Source: Oligoflexus sp. (GTDB lineage: Bacteria; Bdellovibrionota_B; Oligoflexia; Oligoflexales; Oligoflexaceae). Taken from it: a stretch of DNA of 64,000 bases. The stretch covers positions 31,530 through 95,529 of the forward strand of contig NZ_DASTAT010000002.1 of NCBI RefSeq assembly GCF_035712445.1. The letters run 5' to 3'. The position numbers and the translations under genes were made by a program. Below the pieces are notes generated by a model. The model was given only the letters and a program-made list of their open reading frames with translations, ran no database searches and was not told where the DNA came from. Positions 17,291 through 25,797 of the stretch are shown here, one piece after another; positions within the stretch are counted from its first letter, which is position 1; the number at the start of each line of letters is the position of its first letter.

Positions 17291-17758
17291 TCACATTTTT
17301 CTGGGTGTTGCCGCCTTCGTGGCTGCAACTGAGCTTTTCTCAGCTTCCACTGTCTGCTGCTGGCTCAGACCACGTCCGGCTGTGAATTCAGCCATGGCGT
17401 GCTCCAGATCCTGCATTTTAGTAAAAATCTCATCCAGCTTCTGATCCTGACCTTTGCGCTCCACTGCATCCTGCTGCAGAGTCGAGGTCAGGGTCTGTTT
17501 CAGCTGAGTTTCCCAGTAATCGTAGCACTTGCCTGCATAGTATTCGCGCAAGTCAGGATTGTCGTACTGAGCATTACGCCGACCGAAGGAATCACCCACA
17601 ACAAAGCCTAAAATTAAACCAGCAAAGGTCATGCAAATGGCCAGAAGGGTCAGGGCTGCCATGGACAGCCAGGAACGTTTGGGAGCAGGCGCAGGGGCCA
17701 TTCGGCCGGCGCTCATAGGGTCATAAGGGCTGAAAATGGGAGGTTCCCGGTCCAGCAT
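17291..17758 (-). CDS. Small single-span membrane protein, unknown function
   Basis: A 155-residue protein with a Pro-rich cytoplasmic N-terminus, one membrane helix (about residues 33-57, LTLLAICMTFAGLILGFVVG) and a C-terminal segment (85-130) predicted to be coiled coil. I recognise no family. It is the first gene of a likely two-gene unit with the downstream transglycosylase, which suggests an envelope partner role, by inference from spacing only. Confidence 0.7.
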   Translation of the reverse strand: MLDREPPIFSPYDPMSAGRMAPAPAPKRSWLSMAALTLLAICMTFAGLILGFVVGDSFGRRNAQYDNPDLREYYAGKCYDYWETQLKQTLTSTLQQDAVERKGQDQKLDEIFTKMQDLEHAMAEFTAGRGLSQQQTVEAEKSSVAATKAATPRKM

Positions 17759-17867
17759 AGGTGTTTCTCCGTTGGCTACGCGGCCTCTATCAAGTTCTGA
17801 TTAACCGAATCCCAGGCAAATGGGAAGGGGAATTGCAGTCCTGACCACTGTCTACTGGAGGAACCAC

Positions 17868-17948
17868 ATGCAGCTAAAATCATGCAGCATGGAACTCCCA
17901 AGGTACAGATCAAAAGTGAGGACGACGCCTGGATTTAAGGATTGCTAG
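17868..17948 (+). CDS. 26-residue ORF with a strong SD ahead of the ABC exporter
   Basis: This is a very short frame (ATG 17868, TAG 17946-17948) with a near-perfect SD, GGAGG, six bases before the start. The peptide is basic, contains Cys6, ends in GFKDC and has no hydrophobic stretch. It lies 66 bases before the ABC exporter ATP-binding gene. It could be a leader peptide that regulates the exporter, a small exported peptide, or chance. The rest of 17759-18014 shows nothing else. Confidence 0.35.
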   Translation: MQLKSCSMELPRYRSKVRTTPGFKDC

Positions 17949-18014
17949 GGGCCGGAATCCAAGTCAGGATAGAAGATGCGTCCCATCCTGTTCTGCCGAG
18001 AAGGAAAGCCGCTC

Positions 18015-18956
18015 ATGTCTGCTGCCAGCGTTGCTATCGAAGCGCTTCAACTCACAAAAACCTTTCCCAAAAGCCAGACGCCTTCGGTGGACTCGCTCAC
18101 GTTTTCGATTGAGCCCGGCGAAACAGTGGCGTTCCTGGGACCCAACGGGGCGGGTAAAAGCACAACCATCAAAATGCTCTGTGGCATCCTGAGCCCCAGC
18201 AGCGGTTCAGCGCGCATTCTGGGCTTCAACGCCGGCAGCCAGGAAGCCAACCAAAAACTCGGGCTCGTCTTTGGTACGCGTTCGCAGCTCTATCAACACA
18301 TGACGGTGGAACAATGTCTGGATCTTTCCGCCGAGATTTATTTTCTGAGCGGCCCTTTCAAGCAGCAGCGGCTGAGCGAGATGGTCGAGGCCTTCGCTCT
18401 GGAGCCTTACGTCAAGCGTCGGGTTCGTTCTTTGAGTCTGGGCGAAAGAATGCGCTGCGAAATCGCTGCCGCCCTTTTGCATAAGCCGCAGGTCCTGCTC
18501 GCGGATGAACCCACCATCGGCCTTGATATCGTGGCCAAGAACAGTTTGCGGCAGATCATTCGCAACTGGCAGAAATATGAGAAAACCACCTTCATGCTGA
18601 CGAGCCACGATCTTTCGGATGTCGAGGCTCTTTGCGAAAGGGCCATACTCATCGACCATGGGACCAAGGTCTTCGATGGACCGTTGACAGCGCTGAAAGG
18701 CCCGCTGCAGAATCTGCGGCGCATCCGCGTGACGACCAACGATGCGCATAAACCCATACTGACCGAAGGCTCACGCTTTCGCCTGCAGAAAGCCGACAAT
18801 CCCTTCTCGCATGTTTATGAAGTCCTGACTCATGAGCAGCCCATGTCCGAAAGCCTTTTCGCGCTGTCGCAGCATTATGGGGAATCGCTCCAGGACATCA
18901 GCATCAGTGAGGTGACATTGGAAGAGGTTCTGGGAGCCCGCTATGCCCGTCCTTAG
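18015..18956 (+). CDS. ABC-2 type exporter, ATP-binding subunit
   Basis: A 313-residue ATPase; start 18015 has AAGGA nine bases before it, and the open frame extends back to 17976. Walker A is GPNGAGKST, the signature is the slightly altered LSLGERMRCE, Walker B runs into ADEPTIGLD, and the switch His is in SHDL. The C-terminal 90 residues are a small regulatory extension as in NatA-type ATPases. It powers the two permeases that follow. The stop overlaps the next gene by 14 bases, so the three genes are one operon. Confidence 0.93.
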   Translation: MSAASVAIEALQLTKTFPKSQTPSVDSLTFSIEPGETVAFLGPNGAGKSTTIKMLCGILSPSSGSARILGFNAGSQEANQKLGLVFGTRSQLYQHMTVEQCLDLSAEIYFLSGPFKQQRLSEMVEAFALEPYVKRRVRSLSLGERMRCEIAAALLHKPQVLLADEPTIGLDIVAKNSLRQIIRNWQKYEKTTFMLTSHDLSDVEALCERAILIDHGTKVFDGPLTALKGPLQNLRRIRVTTNDAHKPILTEGSRFRLQKADNPFSHVYEVLTHEQPMSESLFALSQHYGESLQDISISEVTLEEVLGARYARP

Positions 18957-19731
18957 AACCTTGAACTTCTATGGCCGCTATGGTTTTTTCCAGCTCAAGG
19001 AGCGTTTCTCCGATCTGGGGCAATCGCTGTCCTATCTTTTGCTTTACCCCCTTTTGATCCTCGTTCTGACGGCGATGTGGAATAAATTCAACGCCTATCA
19101 GGGTAACTACACGCGCGCCGAGATTTACGTCTATATCGCGATCGCCGAGCTTTTGTTCCTGACTTTCCTGCGTTCGGCTTTTTTGCAAAGATCGCAGGCG
19201 GATTTTTCCATGGGCCTCGCGCGCCCACGCTCCTGGCTGGGCTTGACCTTCGCCGGGCAATTCGGGGCGACCTTGGGTGGACGCCTCATCTACTGCGTCT
19301 GCGCGGTCCCTGCCCTTCTGCTGATGGATGTACCCCCGCGGCTGGTTTGGGAGGCGTTTCTGCGTCTTTTGTTTCTTCTTCCGCTGCTGGGAGTGATGGA
19401 AGCTTTGATGGCCAGCATACTCGCGTCTGCGCAGCTCCTGTGGCAGGAAACCCGTTATCTGGTTCTGCCCATCACGAAAATATTCCTAGCTTTGGGTGGA
19501 GTCTTCTGCCCGCTGGCGGATTATGGCGAACCGGGACGCAGCATTTTTCTGCAGAGTCCGGCCTCCGATCTATTCTTTCAGGTGGGGCATTACTGTCTGA
19601 AAGGCGAGTTCTATCAGCTAAGCCCTGCAGCCTGGCTGACCAGGGTCCTTGTCTGGATGCTGATCTTTTTCGTGAGCAATATCCTGTTCTTTCATTATGC
19701 GCGCAAACGCCACCAGAGCTGGGGAGGATGA
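18943..19731 (+). CDS. ABC-2 type exporter permease
   Basis: A 262-residue inner-membrane permease with about six hydrophobic helices (for example near residues 28-45, 60-80, 115-130 and 220-245). It overlaps the ATPase gene by 14 bases and ends one base before the next permease starts. Pairs of unlike ABC-2 permeases with one NatA-type ATPase usually export lipids, peptides or drugs. The cargo is not given by the sequence. Confidence 0.88.
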   Translation: MPVLRTLNFYGRYGFFQLKERFSDLGQSLSYLLLYPLLILVLTAMWNKFNAYQGNYTRAEIYVYIAIAELLFLTFLRSAFLQRSQADFSMGLARPRSWLGLTFAGQFGATLGGRLIYCVCAVPALLLMDVPPRLVWEAFLRLLFLLPLLGVMEALMASILASAQLLWQETRYLVLPITKIFLALGGVFCPLADYGEPGRSIFLQSPASDLFFQVGHYCLKGEFYQLSPAAWLTRVLVWMLIFFVSNILFFHYARKRHQSWGG

Positions 19732-20514
19732 ATGCTCCGCTTTCTTGGAAAAGCCCTGCGCTACAACATGAGCGCCCATATCTCGAATGTTCCGAACCTC
19801 CTGGCGGCGACCATAGGCATGGTGCTGAATAACGGCATCTTTCTTTTGGGCATGTGGGGCATGCTCTTTGCGGGAAAAGAACAGAATCAGGACCTTCTGC
19901 ATTACTACATAGCCCTGAATGTTCTGATGATGCTGTCCTATGGTGTGCTCTGCTTTTTCTTTGGCGGCTGGATTGAAATGGGCGATCTGATCGTCAATGG
20001 GCATTTTGAATCCAAGCTCGCCACACCACGGCATCCTTTGCTTTTGGTGGGCACGCACGCCCTGCATCCGTCCGCTCTCGGCGATTTGATTCTGGGTCTG
20101 GCTGGTATCGGCCTGCTCATCGGCATGGGCGAAACCGGGATCGCCATTCGGTCTTTTTTCGCCAGTATTCTGGCTATTTTCGCCTATTATTCCCTGTTCG
20201 TTCTCTCCGGCAGTCTCGCCTTCTTCCTGCCGCGTGGGAATGCGATGGCTCATCTCCTTAATAATCTGGCCATCATTCTCTGCGGCTATCCCGTCGGCAA
20301 AATCTTTCCGACCGGCATCGGTCGCACGCTGATCCTTTTAAGCCCCGTCGCCGCCATCTCCCTCATGCCCATGAGCTGGATTGAAACCGGCACTGTGATC
20401 GACTTCGCCCAGGCCGCTGCGGGTGTTTTCGTGCTTTGGCTTTTGGCTCTGGGCGTCTATCGCTATGGAGTGAAACGTTACCAGGCGTTGAACCTGGTCG
20501 GTGTGCAGAACTGA
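19732..20514 (+). CDS. ABC-2 type exporter permease, second subunit
   Basis: A 260-residue membrane protein with six predicted helices, starting immediately after the TGA of the first permease with GGGGAGG just ahead. Its N-terminus (FLGKALRYNMSAHIS) lies in the cytoplasm. It completes a one-ATPase, two-permease exporter, presumably a heterodimer in the membrane. The gene ends nine bases from the convergent TldD-like gene, with no T-rich terminator between them. Confidence 0.88.
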   Translation: MLRFLGKALRYNMSAHISNVPNLLAATIGMVLNNGIFLLGMWGMLFAGKEQNQDLLHYYIALNVLMMLSYGVLCFFFGGWIEMGDLIVNGHFESKLATPRHPLLLVGTHALHPSALGDLILGLAGIGLLIGMGETGIAIRSFFASILAIFAYYSLFVLSGSLAFFLPRGNAMAHLLNNLAIILCGYPVGKIFPTGIGRTLILLSPVAAISLMPMSWIETGTVIDFAQAAAGVFVLWLLALGVYRYGVKRYQALNLVGVQN

Positions 20515-20523
20515 ACGAAGGGC

Positions 20524-22185
20524 TCAGCCCCGCGATTTTTTGCGGGCGAGCTTTTTATCAAACCAGGGCAGATCCATCGCGTACTGCGTGACCTTCGACG
20601 GGTTTTTGGCCTGGAGTTCAAGGTTCGAGAGCAGCATGGCCGGTGCCACGGTGGAAACGGGAATGGTCCCGGATTCCGCGCCGCAGAAGCCATTGTCGAC
20701 GACAAGGTCGCGGCCGACAGCGATGATATCGTTCAGGCTGCTGAGCGGTGTGCCGACGAAATCAACGCCCCGCACATAGCGTTCCTTGCCAGTGGGATAG
20801 ATCTTCACCGCAACCGCGATCTGACCCAAAAAAGCCTGGAAATTATAGGCTTCCGTCTCGGTTTCCCCGCCTTCGACGTCGAGCAGGATGATGCCGTAGG
20901 GCAGTTTTCTGCGTTTGATTTCGGCGATCAGCATATTTTTCAGATCATTCCAGCTGTGCTGGCTGTGACTTCGCACCACAAGGTTCGCCATGCGGCTGAT
21001 CGGACGCTCGTCGCCATGATTCCGAGCATGGCCATTGGATTGATGCCCGCGCTTTTGCAAAGGACTGCGGGTGGTCAGAAAGCCTTTCAGCACACCCTTT
21101 TCCACCAGGCTCGCCGGACGCGCCGGAGCACCTTCATCATCAAAAGGATAATGAGCGATCAGCGACTGTGAACCCACCGCCGCGATTCCGGGATCATCGA
21201 TCAGGGTCAGATCCGGATGCATGATGCGGCGGTTGACCTTATCACGGAAGGTGCGGCCTTCACTTTCGGAAAGAAGGCGGCTGCCTTCCAAACGATGGCC
21301 CACGACTTCATGCAGGAAAAGGCCTGCGGCCTTGGGGGCCATGAGCACAGGCCCGGCATAGGACGTCATCTCATCGCCACCGGCCACGTCGCGGAACTGC
21401 GCGACCTTGTCTTCAATGGCCTTTTTAAAGGTATTCAGATCCGGCAGCTCGTTCATGCGCGCCACATGCCGGACTATGCTGTAATCCTGGTCCAGTTCCT
21501 TGGTGTGGTACCAGAAATAGGCGGTCAGGCTGAAGAGCGGTTCCTGCCAGACGCGCTGCACGCCTTCGGAACTCACGAAGATCTTGGTGACGAGGTCTGT
21601 GCTGAATTCCACATAGGAATTTTTGATCTCGGGGAATTTCTTAAAGACGACGCTCGCCTTTTTCACGAACTGCTTCCAATGCTCCTGATCCACTTCGAAG
21701 CTTCGCAGTTTCGCAATGCTGGTCTCGGTCGCGAGTTTTTGAAAGGACGGCAGACTGCGATTCTGGTCGAGGAAACTCACGTCGCGGGATTTTTTCCCGT
21801 GAAATTTGCTCACCGCATCGCGGAATTTGGCGTCGGTCAAACGCCAGAGACTGAAGCGGAAACTGTCGAGATCATTCTCGATCGGCAGTTCCGTAACTTC
21901 ATAGTTGGTTTCGCTCTCTTCATTGTTATCACTGAGCCCGCCCTTGCTGGTGTTATCGTATCGATAACTGCCCACGCGGACATCGGCATAGCACACGCGC
22001 TTGTGATCACGTTTATCCTGGTAAAGAGAACCATAGCGGGCCCAGACCGTGTAGTTTTCGATATCACGGACAAGGTAGCTCATATAGTAGGGACGCGGAT
22101 GCCGCGGAGCCCGCAGTTGCTCCATGGAGCGCCTGAGTTCCACGTCCATTGCGTCGACAAGTTTGAGAGCCATTTTGCGCATCAT
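20524..22185 (-). CDS. TldD/PmbA family metalloprotease, third paralogue
   Basis: A 553-residue protein, about 90 longer than classic TldD. The zinc motif is intact (LHEVVGHRLEG, about residue 290) and the C-terminal FCGAESGTIPVS segment keeps the family Cys. The extra length is N-terminal, with several charged stretches around residues 55-150. It has no TldE partner beside it, unlike the pair at 1078-3809, so it may act as a homodimer. It lies convergent to the ABC exporter. TldD-type proteases are known to trim leader or core peptides in RiPP pathways, so a link to the exporter is possible but unproven. Confidence 0.85.
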   Translation of the reverse strand: MMRKMALKLVDAMDVELRRSMEQLRAPRHPRPYYMSYLVRDIENYTVWARYGSLYQDKRDHKRVCYADVRVGSYRYDNTSKGGLSDNNEESETNYEVTELPIENDLDSFRFSLWRLTDAKFRDAVSKFHGKKSRDVSFLDQNRSLPSFQKLATETSIAKLRSFEVDQEHWKQFVKKASVVFKKFPEIKNSYVEFSTDLVTKIFVSSEGVQRVWQEPLFSLTAYFWYHTKELDQDYSIVRHVARMNELPDLNTFKKAIEDKVAQFRDVAGGDEMTSYAGPVLMAPKAAGLFLHEVVGHRLEGSRLLSESEGRTFRDKVNRRIMHPDLTLIDDPGIAAVGSQSLIAHYPFDDEGAPARPASLVEKGVLKGFLTTRSPLQKRGHQSNGHARNHGDERPISRMANLVVRSHSQHSWNDLKNMLIAEIKRRKLPYGIILLDVEGGETETEAYNFQAFLGQIAVAVKIYPTGKERYVRGVDFVGTPLSSLNDIIAVGRDLVVDNGFCGAESGTIPVSTVAPAMLLSNLELQAKNPSKVTQYAMDLPWFDKKLARKKSRG

Positions 22186-22312
22186 TTTGGGACACTCCCA
22201 TCAAGGAGTTGGTGGCCAAGGTATTCGTTTCTACCCGAGGGGACCACGGGTCGCAAGCGGCCGTTTGGACGCCATCATGACCCGTCATAAGGAGGGATAA
22301 AAGGATTAGGTT

Positions 22313-22759
22313 TTAGATCTTCTGCTGAATCTTGAGACGAACGTTATCAGCGCCAAACTGAACGTGCTCGACTATGCCTACCAAATCACCCGGCTGATCG
22401 GCGCCCCCCATGCCGTCCTTATCAAAGCGAACTTTGACGCGCATATAGCGAGGCATACGGGAATCGGGGTTCATGATCTGCATTTTTTCCTTGGTCAGCG
22501 AGAATTCAATGGGCTTCGTGAGGTCAGCCGGCAGCCTTTCCTTCATCGCGCCATAGGGCATAGGCATTGGGGATTCTTCATCAAACACGGTGACAAACAT
22601 GGTCTGAATGCCCTCGGCTTCGGCCCGCATTTCACTGGGAAGCTCGACGGTTCCGGCGACGTAAATAGGCGATTTTTCACCAGTATTGATAGCAACACTG
22701 ATGGCGATAATGGCCACCAGGGCCACGATGATGATTCCTATAAGGGTGATGCGTTTCAT
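22313..22759 (-). CDS. Membrane-anchored protein with CcmI/CycH C-terminal-like domain
   Basis: A 148-residue protein; ATG 22759 has GGGAG six bases upstream, better than 22777. One N-terminal membrane helix (about residues 4-23) is followed by a periplasmic beta domain. The order IQTMFVTVFDE, PMPYGAMK, PIEFSLT, MRVKVRFDKDG and ADQPGDL matches the C-terminal domain of CcmI/CycH, which helps present apocytochrome c to the haem lyase. In CcmI it follows TPR repeats; here it stands alone. The ccmF-ccmH locus lies 2.8 kb downstream on the same strand, with an N-terminal CcmI-like piece at 26449, so CcmI may be split. Confidence 0.65.
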   Translation of the reverse strand: MKRITLIGIIIVALVAIIAISVAINTGEKSPIYVAGTVELPSEMRAEAEGIQTMFVTVFDEESPMPMPYGAMKERLPADLTKPIEFSLTKEKMQIMNPDSRMPRYMRVKVRFDKDGMGGADQPGDLVGIVEHVQFGADNVRLKIQQKI

Positions 22760-22868
22760 TCCAAACTCCCATTTCACGAAGGTTACTTATCATACCGGGA
22801 AAAATTTTCCCTAACCATTTGTTTTGCTTTTACTTTTATCTTTATCTTCAAAGCATGTCAAAATGATG

Positions 22869-22897
22869 TTGACTTCATGGCGGGGCTAGGGTATCTA
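22869..22897 (+). promoter_or_regulatory. Candidate sigma70 promoter of the PGT-repeat lipoprotein
   Basis: A TTGACT box at 22869 and TATCTA at 22892 are 17 bases apart. The -35 is a 5/6 match and the -10 weak. It lies 70 bases before the ATG. The paralogous gene at 23726 has a similar TTGACTT box. Confidence 0.4.
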
Positions 22898-22966
22898 CCT
22901 CATAACGTCGAACTGACGTTGCGCAATTTAGACCTGAAGCTGTTGCTGTTTATCTTGAGGTGGATT

Positions 22967-23509
22967 ATGAAGTTGCCCAGTTTCCCCTGCTCTTTAGCTT
23001 TGATCGCTCTTTTGACTCTTTCGACCGCCTGTAACACCGCGAAATTCACTGGAAAAAGTGGTCTGAACGGTGACCAGAACGAGGCTCCCACGGAAACCGC
23101 TCCGGGTGAAAATCCAGGCCAAACTCCTGGAACAACTCCCGATCCTACAAATCCTGGTACAACACCCGGAACCGAAACTCCAGGCACAAACCCTGGAACC
23201 ACGCCCGGCACTGACGACCCAGGCAGCGAGATTCCTGACAATCCTGGCAATCCCGAAACGCCCGGCACCCCAGGAACCCCGGGCACGCCCGGTCCTGGCA
23301 CTCCAGGAAACCCTGGCACCCCAGGAACCCCTGGGACCCCTACGGATCCCAATTGTGGCAAGAAGGGTACCTGCCAGCCGCCGATTCCTGATGAATGCAC
23401 ATGGTATGGCATCAATTGCCCCGGCCAAGGTCCTGATGATCCAGGACAAAATGATGATCCAGGTCAGAACGATGATCCAGGTCAGAACGATGACCCAGGT
23501 CAACACTAA
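22967..23509 (+). CDS. Low-complexity lipoprotein with PGT and DDPGQN repeats
   Basis: A 180-residue lipoprotein, lipobox STAC. The frame is open back to 22364, but the ATG at 22967 has GAGG upstream and gives the signal peptide. After CNTAKFTGKSG the body is almost wholly Pro-Gly-Thr repeats (residues 45-130), a short Cys-containing segment with four Cys, then four copies of an acidic unit, DDPGQN or DDPGQH, ending the protein. Such tails may bind calcium; the PGT part is probably extended and flexible. I find no enzymatic domain. A shorter paralogue follows at 23726. Confidence 0.75.
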   Translation: MKLPSFPCSLALIALLTLSTACNTAKFTGKSGLNGDQNEAPTETAPGENPGQTPGTTPDPTNPGTTPGTETPGTNPGTTPGTDDPGSEIPDNPGNPETPGTPGTPGTPGPGTPGNPGTPGTPGTPTDPNCGKKGTCQPPIPDECTWYGINCPGQGPDDPGQNDDPGQNDDPGQNDDPGQH

Positions 23510-23562
23510 GCAAAGTCACAACTGATCGGGACCTTCCCGGCAGTCGGCTGATTTCCGCGGCC

Positions 23563-23602
23563 CCCAGGCCGGCATAAGGCGCAAAACGCTGCGCCGGCTG
23601 GG
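23563..23602 (+). other. GC-rich hairpin after the PGT-repeat lipoprotein
   Basis: Arms near 23563-23573 and 23593-23602 pair over 10 bp with one bulged G, and the interior has a further 3-bp helix. There is no T tract, so it may protect or weakly terminate the upstream mRNA. Confidence 0.4.
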
Positions 23603-23632
23603 TTCCGCCTCCTTTAGGCTGGTCAAATTTAG

Positions 23633-23660
23633 TTGACTTGCCCGGTTTTTGTGCTAGAAG
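23633..23660 (+). promoter_or_regulatory. Candidate sigma70 promoter of the second repeat lipoprotein
   Basis: TTGACT at 23633-23638 and TAGAAG at 23655-23660 with a 16-base spacer. The -35 is a 5/6 match, the -10 4/6. It is placed 65 bases before the ATG of the lipoprotein at 23726. Confidence 0.45.
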
Positions 23661-23725
23661 TACGGCACGTCTAAAAGGCGTCTTCACACAGAACTGAATC
23701 ACTCTCGACCCTATGAGGTTTTAAG

Positions 23726-24160
23726 ATGCGTAAACCACTGATTCACAGCCTTTTGCTGGCCCTCGTTTTCATGAGCAGTGCCTGCGGCAATGCCAAGTTT
23801 AACGGCAAAGGCAAGAAAAAGGACAAAAAGCAAGCCGACGTCGTCGTCGTCGAGCCGCCTGTAACCTGCAAACCAGGTGAGACCTGCGTGGTTCCTGATC
23901 CGAACTGCAAGGAAGGCGATGCGAATTGCCCAACACCGAACCCGACGACAACACCAACGCCAACGCCGACCACGACTCCAGTCCCTCCCAAGGATGACTG
24001 CAAAGGTGGAAGCAAGGACTGTCCGGTGGTTCCGCCCCACGATGATTGTGATGATGAGCCGGGTCAAAACCCCAGCCAAAATCATGATGACAGCGGCAAG
24101 GACTGCCCACATCAGAATGATGACGCGGGTCAGAACGATGATCCCGTCCAGCATAAATAA
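23726..24160 (+). CDS. Low-complexity lipoprotein, paralogue of the preceding gene
   Basis: A 144-residue lipoprotein, lipobox SSAC. The mature start CGNAKFNGKGKK is close to that of the upstream gene. It carries a Lys-rich stretch, a cluster of paired Cys (TCKPGETC, DPNCKEGDANC, DDCKGGSKDC), a Thr/Pro run, and an acidic tail ending DDAGQNDDPVQHK that echoes the DDPGQN repeats of its neighbour. The two probably arose by duplication and then diverged in the repeat. Function unknown; surface display or metal binding is a guess. It has its own promoter candidate and terminator. Confidence 0.75.
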   Translation: MRKPLIHSLLLALVFMSSACGNAKFNGKGKKKDKKQADVVVVEPPVTCKPGETCVVPDPNCKEGDANCPTPNPTTTPTPTPTTTPVPPKDDCKGGSKDCPVVPPHDDCDDEPGQNPSQNHDDSGKDCPHQNDDAGQNDDPVQHK

Positions 24161-24172
24161 GCTTCAGGTCAG

Positions 24173-24199
24173 AAGCCTCCCTTCCCGGGGAGGCTTTTT
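24173..24199 (+). terminator. Rho-independent terminator after the repeat lipoprotein
   Basis: A perfect 9-bp stem (24173-24181 with 24188-24196) closes a 6-base loop, and its right arm runs directly into a stretch of five T. Confidence 0.9.
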
Positions 24200-24360
24200 A
24201 GTTTTTCCCGATTCTCTGCGGACTCGCGCAAAATTTTACCGCTCGTCACGATTCCTGATCCCTTGGGAAGAGCTGATGAAAATCACCTGACTGGCCGGAT
24301 ACTCAAGATGAAAGGGCCCCATCCGATCCTTTGATCACACATCGAAAAAGGATGATGGTG

Positions 24361-25530
24361 ATGAAAATGAAGCGGTATACCATCTCGAAAGAGACAAGAA
24401 CCCGATGCCGCATTTTCCATGTTTCGCAGGCGGATATGCATCAATTCCAGAGCATAAGCCTCGAACTCTTTCATTACCTCCTTGAGATCAAAAGTATAGA
24501 TTTCACCATCTACTTCCGAGTCGATGATGAAATGATCGAATTCATAGATGCCGCCTCCTTCTCTCATCAGCTGGTTCATCAGATCATTGCCGCCCGCAAC
24601 CGCGATTATCATAACGTCGATATCTGCGTGGCCCAGAAGGACTTCAAGCGCTTCGAGGCCCTGATCAGTGACGTGCGTGAGAAGAAGATTGATCTTTTGC
24701 TGCGGCGCGATCCCCTTTTGGATGCCCAGGTGATCCGCTCCTTCGTGAACCTGAGTCGCGCCAGCCAGATGATGGTGCGAGGCGGTCTTAGCCCCGTGGT
24801 GGCCGCGCAGGCGCGCGAAGCGGCGGGCGTACTCGTCAACAATCTGATGGAATGCGAGGTCGCGGTCGGAACCCTGAGCCGCATGGTTCGGGCTGATCCC
24901 ACACTGTATGATCACAGCGCCTCGGTTGCCATGCTATCCGGCGTGATCGCACGCACCATGCTCGGCAGGAGTCGCGAGGATTCCGTCCTGATCACTCAGG
25001 GCGGCCTTTATCACGATGTGGGCAAAACCTGTGTGCCGCATTCACTTTTGAATAAGCCGGGCCGTTTCACGCCCGATGAATATGAACGCATGAAATCCCA
25101 CACCACCCTGGGTTATGAAGAGATCTGCCGGGCCATCGATCAGGGCTCGGTCATAGATCGCAACGTCGCGCGGGTGGCGCTGGAGCATCATGAGAAATTC
25201 AATGGTCTGGGCTACCCCTTCGGCCGCAAGGGCCGTGCCGAAGAGCAGGAAGACGGCATTCATCTCTTCTCGCGCGTGGTGTCCATTGCGGATGTGTATT
25301 CCGCGCTTCTGATGAAGCGGGTCTATAAGGAAGCTTATGACGCCCGCGACGCCCTCAAGATCATGCAGGACTCGGCCGCGGACTACGACCCGATCATTTT
25401 CAGAAATTTTGAGAAGAATGTTCAGAAGACTTTGGTGCGCTTTGAGGCTTTGGAGAAAAAGCAGCCGAACGGCAAGATCATCATTGTCGATCCTGGCATC
25501 GGCACGCGCATCCGCAAAACCAGCGCCTGA
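24361..25530 (+). CDS. HD-GYP domain protein, probable c-di-GMP phosphodiesterase
   Basis: A 389-residue protein. Several in-frame starts exist from 24331; 24361 has AAGGA eight bases ahead. Residues 1-140 form an N-terminal domain of unknown type, shared with some delta-proteobacterial HD-GYP proteins. The HD-GYP domain covers about 180-370 with YHDVGK (His218), HHEKFNGLGYP (near 276) and SIADVYSALLMKRVYK. The spacing between HD and GYP is the usual 60 residues. The expected role is cytoplasmic c-di-GMP hydrolysis. It ends next to the convergent ccm locus. Confidence 0.88.
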   Translation: MKMKRYTISKETRTRCRIFHVSQADMHQFQSISLELFHYLLEIKSIDFTIYFRVDDEMIEFIDAASFSHQLVHQIIAARNRDYHNVDICVAQKDFKRFEALISDVREKKIDLLLRRDPLLDAQVIRSFVNLSRASQMMVRGGLSPVVAAQAREAAGVLVNNLMECEVAVGTLSRMVRADPTLYDHSASVAMLSGVIARTMLGRSREDSVLITQGGLYHDVGKTCVPHSLLNKPGRFTPDEYERMKSHTTLGYEEICRAIDQGSVIDRNVARVALEHHEKFNGLGYPFGRKGRAEEQEDGIHLFSRVVSIADVYSALLMKRVYKEAYDARDALKIMQDSAADYDPIIFRNFEKNVQKTLVRFEALEKKQPNGKIIIVDPGIGTRIRKTSA

Positions 25531-25797
25531 TCAGTCTTTGCATTTGGGGCAGGATCCCCGCGGCTTGTGACAGTCAGGACAGATCGCAATGGGTTGACCG
25601 GATCCGAGCGTATCGGGATCCGGTTTTTTTGCGAGCTTTTTATTCTGAATGATCTGGCGAACGATGAAATAAACGACCGTGATCACCAGCATCGGCACAA
25701 AGAGGCGCCAGCCGACCAGCATCAGCCGAAGACCCACCTTGAAAAAAAGGATGAGCCCGACGGCCAGCAAAACTCCTTTGAGCAGGACATTCTTCAA
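25531..25797 (-). CDS. Small membrane protein with C-terminal zinc ribbon
   Basis: An 88-residue protein that I start at TTG 25797, overlapping the upstream stop in a TTGA arrangement. The frame is open to 25899, but that would lie inside the previous gene. There are two hydrophobic helices (about residues 5-22 and 28-46), then a basic linker and the ribbon CPDCHKPRGSCPKC at the end, likely binding one zinc. It is the last gene of the ccmF operon. I know no ccm component of this shape, so it is a lineage-specific or unrelated passenger. Confidence 0.6.
   Translation of the reverse strand: MKNVLLKGVLLAVGLILFFKVGLRLMLVGWRLFVPMLVITVVYFIVRQIIQNKKLAKKPDPDTLGSGQPIAICPDCHKPRGSCPKCKD

Noticed and set aside
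22967-23509. CRISPR-like or satellite DNA suggested by short repeats
   Set aside because: The repeats are in-frame codon repeats of Pro-Gly-Thr and DDPGQN, with no constant spacers or leader.
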